IMG/VR virus record: IMGVR_UViG_3300020473_000119
Span: 1-24,770 of that record
Length of the DNA stretch: 24,770 nucleotides
Strand: one strand, 5' to 3'
Source: a virus
The translations under genes and the position numbers were made by a program. Numbering within the stretch: position 1 is the first letter of the stretch; every line of letters starts with the position of its first letter. Under the pieces are notes generated by a model, which did not search any database, was not told where the DNA came from, and worked only from the letters and a program-made list of their open reading frames with translations. Shown one piece after another: positions 19,669 to 23,605 of the stretch.

Positions 19669-19809
19669 CTATTTGCCTTGCCCCCTACTTCTTTTAGGAG
19701 CACCATTACGAGAGGAAGCGGTATATTTGGTATGCTTTCCTTTTCCTTGTCGAGTTTTTTTCGGTCTAGACTCTATATGGTCTACATTAGTATTAAACAT
19801 CTTTGCCAT
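19669..19809 (-). CDS. Small basic protein, 46 aa
   Basis: The ATG at 19809 follows the stop of the upstream 82-aa gene with no gap (TAAATG) and is preceded by a strong GGAGGG ribosome-binding site. The product starts MAKMFNTNVDHIESRPKKTR and continues with QGKGKHTKY and a basic end (APKRSRGQGK). It is rich in Lys, Arg, Gly and Ser, has little hydrophobic content, and is probably disordered and nucleic-acid binding. Small proteins with a TRQGKxxxTxY motif occur in marine T4-like phages, as far as I recall, with no known function. The strong ribosome-binding site and exact junction make the gene convincing. Confidence 0.75.
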   Translation of the reverse strand: MAKMFNTNVDHIESRPKKTRQGKGKHTKYTASSRNGAPKRSRGQGK

Positions 19810-20058
19810 TTAACATCCCTCCGAGTCATGTGTGTTTTCATAGTCTTCGACTTCTCTGACAAGAAGTTCTCTTTTCTCTTCACCTGAGAGAGTATCGAGT
19901 TTCGCTGCTACGGATTCTGTCGAGGCACGAACCCGATATTGAACCGAGTCACGCTTCGACAGTTCTGTAAGAATCGCTGCCTGTAGATCCCATAGATCAT
20001 TAGTATCCTTTTTATCTAAGTGGTGTTCTATCCACTCTACGATTGCTTTATCAGTCAT
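19810..20058 (-). CDS. Hypothetical protein, 82 aa
   Basis: The gene starts at an ATG overlapping the stop of the glycosyltransferase-like gene by one base (TAATG) and ends directly against the next small gene, so it sits in a tight operon. The product is highly charged and helical: MTDKAIVEWIEHHLDKKDTN, then an AILTELSKRDSVQYRVRAST segment and an acidic C-terminus (REVEDYENTHDSEGC). There is no membrane segment or signal. I do not recognise the family; it looks like a small helical accessory protein. Its base composition, like that of the gene before it, is visibly richer in G and C than the structural genes. Confidence 0.8.
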   Translation of the reverse strand: MTDKAIVEWIEHHLDKKDTNDLWDLQAAILTELSKRDSVQYRVRASTESVAAKLDTLSGEEKRELLVREVEDYENTHDSEGC

Positions 20059-20861
20059 TAGATAATACGAGATTTTTCGTGCCCTACACGAATACGAGGA
20101 TCACACCAGATCTCGAAACCTGCATCCATTGCATCTAAGCAGAATGATACATCTTCACCACACATATCCTGGACACTGCCACTCTCGAAGACTTGCATCT
20201 TAGGAGCAAACCAAGGGTACTTCATCTTCTCATCCTCGAAGACTCCCTTCTCTATCATTAACCATCCGAATCCTGCATAGTCTACTGTGAAAGGCTTCTT
20301 ACGCTTGCTGATAGACTCAATGGTTTCGTGGTTCATAACTCCCCCATTCTTACGGAAGTCATCTTCATCTAACCAGTGTGCGACAGATGTAGTTTTGCCA
20401 TCCTCTGTGCAATACCATCCTGAGACGATTTTCTTCTTCTTAGTATCGTCAATTGAACCATCCTCAGTGACCGCATCAGCAGGAATCGCCATATCGCATA
20501 ATTGCCAGAACTTGTTAGTATCAAAGACTATATCCGAGTCAATCCATAACTGGTAGTCGTATTCTAGTTTACCATCCCAAGGTATCTGATCTGGTCCACG
20601 TAATACATTTGCTCCAAGACACTTACATCTTGCGAAGTTTACCATAGAAGAGTAGTCCTGGGATATCTGAATAGACATACCGTTCTGAACCATATCAAAG
20701 CATAACTGCACAAAGTTCTTCAGATATATGTAAGATACTCCTCTACCTGGAAGACAAAATACTACTGTCTTACCTTTCATTCTCTGTTTGATAGCAGGAA
20801 TATCCCAGTCTTCTTTTTTAGATGATGGTTTATTCGCTTTTACTGTAAATCCTTTTGCCAT
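20058..20861 (-). CDS. GT-A glycosyltransferase-like protein, 267 aa
   Basis: Several features fit a GT-A fold nucleotide-sugar transferase. After a basic N-terminus there is a strand (KTVVFCLPGRGVSYIYLKNF), then SSMVNFARCKCLGANVLRG, then LWIDSDIVFD with a DSD (DxD metal-binding type) at residues 108-110. An AGFGWLMIEKGVFE segment and a C-terminal GEDVSFCLDAMDAGFEIWCD motif (residues 235-254) ending in DPRIRVGHEK follow. The (G/E)ED plus late His arrangement is typical of family-2-type enzymes. It would transfer a sugar from a nucleotide sugar, perhaps to DNA, a virion protein or a host surface glycan; the acceptor cannot be told. The ATG has AGGA upstream and lies behind a consensus sigma-70 promoter. 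It is the first gene of a five-gene run toward gp25. Confidence 0.75.
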   Translation of the reverse strand: MAKGFTVKANKPSSKKEDWDIPAIKQRMKGKTVVFCLPGRGVSYIYLKNFVQLCFDMVQNGMSIQISQDYSSMVNFARCKCLGANVLRGPDQIPWDGKLEYDYQLWIDSDIVFDTNKFWQLCDMAIPADAVTEDGSIDDTKKKKIVSGWYCTEDGKTTSVAHWLDEDDFRKNGGVMNHETIESISKRKKPFTVDYAGFGWLMIEKGVFEDEKMKYPWFAPKMQVFESGSVQDMCGEDVSFCLDAMDAGFEIWCDPRIRVGHEKSRII

Positions 20862-20883
20862 AATTCCTAGTAGCTACACATCA

Positions 20884-20912
20884 ATTATACTAGGTATGTA
20901 GCACAATGTCAA
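20884..20912 (-). promoter_or_regulatory. Perfect sigma-70 promoter, TTGACA-N17-TATAAT
   Basis: On the minus strand TTGACA (20907-20912) and TATAAT (20884-20889) are separated by exactly 17 bases, a full match to the bacterial housekeeping consensus. The -35 box overlaps the TGA of the 82-aa gene at 20909. Transcription would begin about 16 bases before the glycosyltransferase-like ATG. This suggests use of unmodified host RNA polymerase early in infection. Confidence 0.85.
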
Positions 20913-21157
20913 TAGGAATCCTCTTCCCACTCGAACTTATTATACATGTCGATATTCTCCCGAATGACTCTACCTGGTCCCCCAACGCCACACTTTGGTC
21001 CTAACCGAATATAACTTAAATCATCTACTGAATACTTACTCTCTAATAAATCTACCATTACATGTAATAACTCCCATTTCTCCTCAAATTCTTCATGGGG
21101 CAAATTACAATATAATACCTTATCTTTTGCATAGATGTGATAGGTAGTTGAATCCAA
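20909..21157 (-). CDS. Hypothetical protein, 82 aa (TTG start)
   Basis: The frame begins with TTG at 21157 and reads DSTTYHIYAKDKVLYCNLPH, then EEKWELLHVMVDLLESKYSV, then LSYIRLGPKCGVGGPGRVIR and an acidic end. No ATG is present in frame until the middle of the protein, and a stop lies 24 bases upstream of the TTG, so this is the only reasonable start. I recall similar short proteins in marine T4-like phages, without known function. It contains three cysteines and no membrane segment. About 200 bases upstream is a strong sigma-70 promoter (21357-21386), implying a long untranslated leader. It is followed at once by the promoter for the next operon. Confidence 0.75.
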   Translation of the reverse strand: MDSTTYHIYAKDKVLYCNLPHEEFEEKWELLHVMVDLLESKYSVDDLSYIRLGPKCGVGGPGRVIRENIDMYNKFEWEEDSY

Positions 21158-21356
21158 AATTTGTACTGGGGATTTTTTTACATATTATGAAATCCATGTG
21201 GCGTTTTTTATACCACGGAGATTTTTTTTATATCTCTATATCTATCTCTCGATTTGTCACCTCTGTAGGTTAGGGTCTCTATCTTTTTTTATATACGCAA
21301 CGCCCACCGCAACGTTAACACATAAGGGCGGAAATACTGTCAAACCACTGTTAATT

Positions 21357-21386
21357 ATTATAGCATATTAGGGCACTATGTGTCAA
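21357..21386 (-). promoter_or_regulatory. Consensus sigma-70 promoter with extended -10 (TTGACA-N18-TATAAT)
   Basis: The minus strand has TTGACA (21381-21386) and TATAAT (21357-21362), 18 bases apart, with TGC immediately before TATAAT (extended -10). It would drive the 82-aa gene at 21157 after a leader of about 190 bases. The -35 box lies in the loop of a 12-bp hairpin (21368-21398). Confidence 0.85.
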
Positions 21387-21398
21387 ATAGCACCCTAA
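21368..21398 (-). terminator. 12-bp RNA hairpin behind the 42-aa gene, containing a promoter -35 box in its loop
   Basis: In minus-strand RNA, arms 21387-21398 and 21368-21379 pair over 12 positions (two of them G-U) around a 7-base loop containing TTGACA. On the plus strand the two G-U positions become mismatches, so the structure favours the minus-strand transcript. It lies 13 bases after the stop of the 42-aa gene. There is no U-run after it, so it may be a processing or pausing hairpin rather than a true terminator. Confidence 0.5.
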
Positions 21399-21411
21399 CA
21401 GTTGTTTACAT

Positions 21412-21540
21412 TTATAACACTGTATCTGCACCCTCCACAATATCATCTAGAACTGCCAAGATTTCATTACCATTGTTTGCATTTTCCAAGAGGAATTCTG
21501 CAAAGTTAGGTGTTACAAACTGTACTGCACTGTTAGACAT
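21412..21540 (-). CDS. Small hypothetical protein, 42 aa
   Basis: The ATG at 21540 opens a 42-codon frame ending in TAA. The product starts MSNSAVQFVTPNFAEFLLEN and continues ANNGNEILAVLDDIVEGADT; it is acidic and mostly helical, with no membrane segment. Two tandem CTCTAAA-N7-TATA elements lie 30-90 bases upstream and a 12-bp hairpin follows the stop, which together delimit a single-gene transcript. The ribosome-binding site is weak. I do not recognise a family with known function. Confidence 0.65.
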   Translation of the reverse strand: MSNSAVQFVTPNFAEFLLENANNGNEILAVLDDIVEGADTVL

Positions 21541-21568
21541 AATTAAGACCTATAATTAAGGTTGATAA

Positions 21569-21588
21569 GTTATACAAACAGTTTAGAG
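21569..21588 (-). promoter_or_regulatory. CTCTAAA-N7-TATAAC element (copy C)
   Basis: CTCTAAA at 21582-21588 is followed after exactly seven bases by TATAAC at 21569-21574 on the minus strand. It is the same geometry as the copies at 21611-21630, 21876-21895 and 23975-23994, and lies 28 bases before the 42-aa gene. Interpreted as a promoter with a phage-specific upstream box. Confidence 0.5.
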
Positions 21589-21602
21589 ACTTACTGCACT
21601 GG

Positions 21603-21637
21603 TCTTATACATTATAGGGACAATTTAGAGGTTCCCC
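21603..21637 (-). promoter_or_regulatory. Long promoter-like repeat (copy A), CTCTAAA-N7-TATAAT
   Basis: The minus strand has GGGGAACC, then CTCTAAA (21624-21630), seven bases, then TATAAT (21611-21616) and GTATAAG. The whole stretch of about 35 bases is nearly identical to copy B at 23967-24001. It precedes the 42-aa gene, upstream of copy C. Confidence 0.6.
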
Positions 21638-21641
21638 ATTG

Positions 21642-21815
21642 TTACCAACTGACTGGAATGTTCAGATCTTCGATAACACTTTCTACACTCTCATTATCCT
21701 GTATATCTAATACTTTATCCCAGTTAATTTGATGTGGATTAAAATCATCTAATGCTTCAATCTCCAGGGTTATTCTATACTTTCTCTTCTGTCCGTAAAT
21801 GTTAGAAACTGACAT
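21642..21815 (-). CDS. Small hypothetical protein, 57 aa
   Basis: The ATG at 21815 starts a 57-codon frame. The product begins MSVSNIYGQKRKYRITLEIE and goes on ALDDFNPHQINWDKVLDIQD, ending DLNIPVSW. The KYRITLEIEAL strand followed by acidic helices suggests a compact alpha/beta fold. I recall similar short proteins in marine T4-like phages, with no assigned role. A TTGACA-N17-TAGACT promoter lies about 30 bases upstream. The ribosome-binding site is poor. It is separated from the next gene by the CTCTAAA promoter elements. Confidence 0.7.
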   Translation of the reverse strand: MSVSNIYGQKRKYRITLEIEALDDFNPHQINWDKVLDIQDNESVESVIEDLNIPVSW

Positions 21816-21845
21816 GAGATTAGAGGAGGGTGAGTGTTAATAAGT

Positions 21846-21874
21846 AGTCTACATTATCTGAACGATTTTGTCAA
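21846..21874 (-). promoter_or_regulatory. Sigma-70-like promoter for the 57-aa gene (TTGACA-N17-TAGACT)
   Basis: A perfect -35 (21869-21874) and a four-of-six -10 (21846-21851) are separated by 17 bases on the minus strand. The start would fall about 25 bases before the ATG at 21815. It directly follows the CTCTAAA-N7-TATAAA element at 21876-21895. Confidence 0.55.
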
Positions 21875-21875
21875 C

Positions 21876-21895
21876 TTTATATACGATATTTAGAG
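21876..21895 (-). promoter_or_regulatory. CTCTAAA-N7-TATAAA element (copy D)
   Basis: CTCTAAA at 21889-21895 is followed after seven bases by TATAAA at 21876-21881 on the minus strand. The seven-base spacer differs from the YTGTYYN spacer of the other copies, so this copy is the weakest. Confidence 0.4.
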
Positions 21896-21951
21896 TTTTT
21901 TGTTGTTATAAACACTTTCAGGACTTGTGTGACTATTTCTCAACAATCTCC

Positions 21952-21980
21952 TTGTATTTTACGAGCGTTTGTGATATAAT
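21952..21980 (+). promoter_or_regulatory. Plus-strand promoter with extended -10 pointing into the DnaA-box cluster
   Basis: On the plus strand TTGTAT (21952-21957) and TATAAT (21975-21980) are 17 bases apart, with TGA just before TATAAT (extended -10). All genes nearby are on the minus strand, so the transcript would be non-coding and run through the DnaA boxes. A CGAGC/GCTCG inverted repeat (21962-21966 with 21981-21985) frames the -10 region. Confidence 0.55.
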
Positions 21981-22163
21981 GCTCGCTAAGATAACGACTC
22001 TAGAGTATATTAATTCCACACAATTTCCACACTAATTAACACCTTTTTAACAAGTATGTGGAAAAGGTATATTTAACGCAACCCTATTTAATTTGCTATT
22101 TATCAACAACTATTAGGTAGTTTTCCACAGATTATTAACACTTATTGTGGAAAAACCTACTAT

Positions 22164-22310
22164 TTAGAGTATATTTTTGACCCTCATTCTGTGTCTATCA
22201 AAATGTGAATTAACAATGAATATTACCTCATCTTCGTTTATACTATCTGTGGGCGTATTAGCGAAATAACTGATAAGATCTTTGACCATATTCTCTCTTA
22301 ATTGTTGCAT
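22164..22310 (-). CDS. Small hypothetical protein, 48 aa
   Basis: The frame starts at ATG 22310, inside the end of the preceding gene (13-base overlap), and ends in TAA at the border of the DnaA-box region. The product begins MQQLRENMVKDLISYFANTP and continues TDSINEDEVIFIVNSHFDRH with a basic end. A second ATG at residue 8 (MVKDL) is an alternative start. There is no membrane segment and no recognised family. Its stop codon lies inside one of the flanking TAGAGTATATT repeats, so it is the last gene before the gene-free region. Confidence 0.6.
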   Translation of the reverse strand: MQQLRENMVKDLISYFANTPTDSINEDEVIFIVNSHFDRHRMRVKNIL

Positions 22311-22465
22311 ATATCCTCACTTAAATACGTTTCACATTGTATTACTTTAGGATCAATATTTGGTACATCTTCGTTGTTACTTAATGCACCTAATACGACC
22401 CATCCGATTAATATCCAAATAAAGAAATTGAGTATCTTAATTGGTAAAAAGAATAATGATTTCAT
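22298..22465 (-). CDS. Single-span membrane microprotein, 55 aa
   Basis: The ATG at 22465 lies 4 bases after the stop of the 77-aa gene. The product starts MKSLFFLPIKILNFFIWILI, with a hydrophobic stretch from residue 4 to about 27 (ending GWVVLGA) that is a clear transmembrane helix or uncleaved signal anchor. A short acidic tail of about 28 residues with two cysteines follows. It would sit in the host inner membrane; holin-like, immunity or envelope roles are possible but not shown. A TATAAT-like box at the end of the upstream gene could give it its own promoter, though no -35 is evident. Confidence 0.65.
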   Translation of the reverse strand: MKSLFFLPIKILNFFIWILIGWVVLGALSNNEDVPNIDPKVIQCETYLSEDICNN

Positions 22466-22469
22466 GGTC

Positions 22470-22703
22470 TTATATGTTATTATAGTATATACGATTTACC
22501 TCATTAATTGATAAGTAATCGGGGTCATGTATAGGGTCTTCAATATCATCATTACATACGAATTCATCCATAAAGTATTCACAACGTATGTCACCTAATT
22601 GTTCACATGCCCTAAGAAGATCTCCGATTTGGTTATCATTTAATTCCAGGAAATCGATACAATAACTAATATCCTTTTCTAGATTTGTTGTTGTTTTGTT
22701 CAT
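22470..22703 (-). CDS. Hypothetical acidic protein, 77 aa
   Basis: The frame is open further upstream to a TTG at 22739, but the first ATG is at 22703 and is preferred; the longer form would add 12 residues lying wholly within the upstream 52-aa gene. The product starts MNKTTTNLEKDISYCIDFLE and includes NDNQIGDLLRACEQLGDIRC and an acidic DIEDPIHDPDYLS tail. It is helical and soluble, with no recognised family. It overlaps the 3' end of the 52-aa gene by 38 bases in another frame and is followed after 4 bases by the membrane microprotein. Confidence 0.65.
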   Translation of the reverse strand: MNKTTTNLEKDISYCIDFLELNDNQIGDLLRACEQLGDIRCEYFMDEFVCNDDIEDPIHDPDYLSINEVNRIYYNNI

Positions 22704-22824
22704 AATAAGGGGGATAATTGATGGGGTTAAATCTACCAAAACTGAAATTATGATCCTTAATTATCTCTTTATAGAAATCTTCATCCCATTCATATACTCT
22801 CATCTTTGGTAATTCGTTTGGCAT
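22666..22824 (-). CDS. Small hypothetical protein, 52 aa
   Basis: The ATG at 22824 follows the previous stop by five bases. The product begins MPNELPKMRVYEWDEDFYKE, then IIKDHNFSFGRFNPINYPPY, and ends basic (NNNKSRKGY). Its 3' end overlaps the start of the 77-aa gene by 38 bases in a different frame. It is rich in Tyr, Phe, Asn and Pro, with no membrane segment and no recognised family. Tight packing against the upstream gene supports translation; the overlap is larger than usual and means this gene or the 77-aa start is less certain. Confidence 0.55.
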   Translation of the reverse strand: MPNELPKMRVYEWDEDFYKEIIKDHNFSFGRFNPINYPPYYEQNNNKSRKGY

Positions 22825-22829
22825 TGTTG

Positions 22830-22982
22830 TTAATAATTCTTGAGAGTACGGTACGGTTTATAACACTTTGCATAATCAGATTGTGTTCTGTTGTTGTTAA
22901 TTAAAGTGCTTAATCCTTGGGTTTCGTTTCTATCTAATTCTGCTTGATGTGCAAAATAAGACTGTAATTCATTTGTGTTCAT
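22830..22982 (-). CDS. Small hypothetical protein, 50 aa
   Basis: The ATG at 22982 overlaps the end of the 46-aa membrane microprotein gene by 14 bases. The product starts MNTNELQSYFAHQAELDRNE, then TQGLSTLINNNRTQSDYAKC, and ends with aromatic/basic YKPYRTLKNY. It is soluble, with no recognised family. A strong internal promoter at 23066-23094 would start a transcript about 75 bases before it. No good ribosome-binding site is visible. Confidence 0.6.
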   Translation of the reverse strand: MNTNELQSYFAHQAELDRNETQGLSTLINNNRTQSDYAKCYKPYRTLKNY

Positions 22983-23109
22983 AATACAATTCAGGGTAAG
23001 TTGTGTAATGTTGTAATAACTTATAATCTCTTTTTGCTGCCCAGATGTTCACACTTACTATGAATATTATACCAGTAAATGTAAATAATGTCCACTGTAA
23101 TTTACTCAT
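22969..23109 (-). CDS. Single-span membrane microprotein, 46 aa
   Basis: The ATG at 23109 overlaps the upstream stop in an ATGA arrangement, a standard sign of coupled translation. The product begins MSKLQWTLFTFTGIIFIVSV; residues about 6-25 form a transmembrane helix, followed by a basic juxtamembrane stretch (AAKRDYK), which by the positive-inside rule puts the C-terminus in the cytoplasm. The tail is Tyr-rich. The family is not recognised. A sigma-70 promoter for the downstream genes is embedded in codons for the membrane segment. Confidence 0.65.
   Translation of the reverse strand: MSKLQWTLFTFTGIIFIVSVNIWAAKRDYKLLQHYTTYPELYYEHK
23066..23094 (-). promoter_or_regulatory. Internal sigma-70 promoter, TGGACA-N17-TATAAT with extended -10
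   Basis: The minus strand has TGGACA (23089-23094) and TATAAT (23066-23071), 17 bases apart, with TGG before TATAAT. It lies inside the 46-aa gene and would transcribe the 50-, 52-, 77-, 55- and 48-aa genes. Confidence 0.65.
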
Positions 23110-23318
23110 AATTGTTGTGAACTATACTGGGGGATTGTATGATAATCTGTTACATTATATCCGTAATTATCGACTCTATCTATTACTTCGCTATCCATAA
23201 TTTCACTGCTAACTATTCTTTTCGTTTGAGTTTCTCCTCTAAATGTTAATATTCTGAGGAACTTTCCAGGAATTGTTATATCATCCCACCCCTTAATTGG
23301 GTAGAAATCTAATAACAT
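23106..23318 (-). CDS. Hypothetical protein, 70 aa
   Basis: The start at ATG 23318 is chosen because an AAAGGAGG ribosome-binding site lies just before it. An in-frame ATG at 23345 (MQLTAKGGS) would give 79 aa, and a TTG at 23393 lies inside a terminator stem and is rejected. The product reads MLLDFYPIKGWDDITIPGKF, then LRILTFRGETQTKRIVSSEI, and ends YHTIPQYSSQQL. The strand-rich pattern suggests a small beta protein; no family is recognised. The stop overlaps the next gene's ATG (ATGA). Confidence 0.7.
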   Translation of the reverse strand: MLLDFYPIKGWDDITIPGKFLRILTFRGETQTKRIVSSEIMDSEVIDRVDNYGYNVTDYHTIPQYSSQQL

Positions 23319-23374
23319 TGATCCTCCTTTTGCTGTTAATTGCATTAGTTTAATACCGTAATTGTGAATGTAGA

Positions 23375-23405
23375 CAATAAAAAAGGGGATCAATTATCAC
23401 CCCTT
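23375..23405 (-). terminator. Factor-independent terminator after the 47-aa gene
   Basis: In minus-strand RNA, AAGGGG (23400-23405) pairs with CCCCUU (23383-23388) around an 11-base loop and is followed by a U-run. It begins 10 bases after the stop of the 47-aa gene and separates it from the 70-aa gene. Confidence 0.7.
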
Positions 23406-23415
23406 AAGTGTTATT

Positions 23416-23559
23416 TTAGTACCAGATTTCGCCTCTGGACTTTCCATCAAGTGTGAAATATTCGGGGGAGTAGTAAACAGAAATGCTATCAGATTCATGC
23501 ACTTCGTTGTAATACTCTTTCTGAAGTTCACGATACTCAATGTTAGTTAGTGTTCTCAT
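23416..23559 (-). CDS. Small hypothetical protein, 47 aa
   Basis: The ATG at 23559 opens 47 codons ending just before a terminator hairpin. The product starts MRTLTNIEYRELQKEYYNEV, then HESDSISVYYSPEYFTLDGK, ending SRGEIWY. It has a charged N-terminal helix and a Tyr-rich strand region, with no membrane segment. No family is recognised. It lies 46 bases after the 115-aa gene and is probably its operon partner, with the terminator closing the unit. Confidence 0.65.
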   Translation of the reverse strand: MRTLTNIEYRELQKEYYNEVHESDSISVYYSPEYFTLDGKSRGEIWY

Positions 23560-23605
23560 AATGAAAAATAAAGTGTGAGTGAGTTACTGAAGTTTGCTTA
23601 CAATG

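Larger units (their letters stand above)
21158..21411. other. Gene-free leader region with A/U-rich hairpins
   Basis: No convincing gene is present. On the minus strand, downstream of the promoter at 21357-21386, the would-be leader of the 82-aa gene contains two short stems with long A-runs in the loops: GTGG/CCAC (21198-21201 with 21213-21216) and GAGAT/ATCTC (21218-21222 with 21232-21236). Further up is a G/C-rich patch with a direct repeat CGCAACG (21296-21302, 21308-21314) and a CGCCC/GGGCG stem (21301-21305 with 21326-21330). The content looks like a structured 5' leader; no known riboswitch class is recognised. Confidence 0.4.
21816..22163. other. Gene-free candidate replication origin: DnaA-box cluster and iteron-like repeats
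   Basis: No gene is present on either strand. Three exact TTTTCCACA 9-mers occur: minus at 22057-22065, plus at 22121-22129, minus at 22146-22154. ATTTCCACA (22023-22031), AATTCCACA (22012-22020) and TTATCAACA (22100-22108) are near matches. TTTTCCACA is the DnaA box reported for Synechococcus. A composite TTTCCACA-N3/4-ATTAACAC occurs twice (22024-22042 and 22122-22141). The cluster lies between direct repeats of TAGAGTATATT (22001-22011, 22165-22175). The surroundings are very AT-rich. Origin function is an inference. Confidence 0.5.

Noticed and set aside
19577-19887. Two plus-strand frames of 69-78 codons
   Set aside because: They are antisense to the oxygenase-like, 46-aa and 82-aa genes, which have tight junctions and, for the 46-aa gene, a strong ribosome-binding site.
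20287-20556. Plus-strand frame of 89 codons opposite the glycosyltransferase-like gene
   Set aside because: It is antisense to a gene with clear motifs and has no ribosome-binding site or family signal.
21120-21197. Minus-strand 25-codon ATG frame overlapping the start of the 82-aa gene
   Set aside because: It shares no pattern with known proteins and runs out of frame into a better-supported gene.
21900-21950. Minus-strand 17-codon frame with AAGGAGAT just before a TTG
   Set aside because: It is very short and Asn/Ser-rich, and lies in an otherwise gene-free region; the ribosome-binding-like sequence is probably chance, though a leader peptide cannot be excluded.
22122-22154. Reading the paired TTTTCCACA / TGTGGAAAA as a transcription terminator
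   Set aside because: No U-run follows on either strand, and the same 9-mer recurs unpaired at 22057, which fits a protein-binding site better.
22001-22175. Reading the TTCCACA/TTAACAC repeats as a CRISPR array
   Set aside because: The repeats are too short, in both orientations and irregularly spaced, with no uniform spacers.
22302-22511. Plus-strand frame of 69 codons
   Set aside because: It is antisense to the membrane microprotein gene and lacks a ribosome-binding site; the minus-strand gene has packed neighbours and a clear membrane segment.
22704-22739. Longer 89-aa form of the 77-aa gene starting with TTG at 22739
   Set aside because: An ATG is available at 22703 and the extra residues lie entirely inside the upstream 52-aa gene.
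23319-23393. Longer 95-aa form of the 70-aa gene starting with TTG at 23393
   Set aside because: The TTG falls inside the loop of a terminator, so the region would not be transcribed with the gene; an AAAGGAGG site marks the ATG at 23318.
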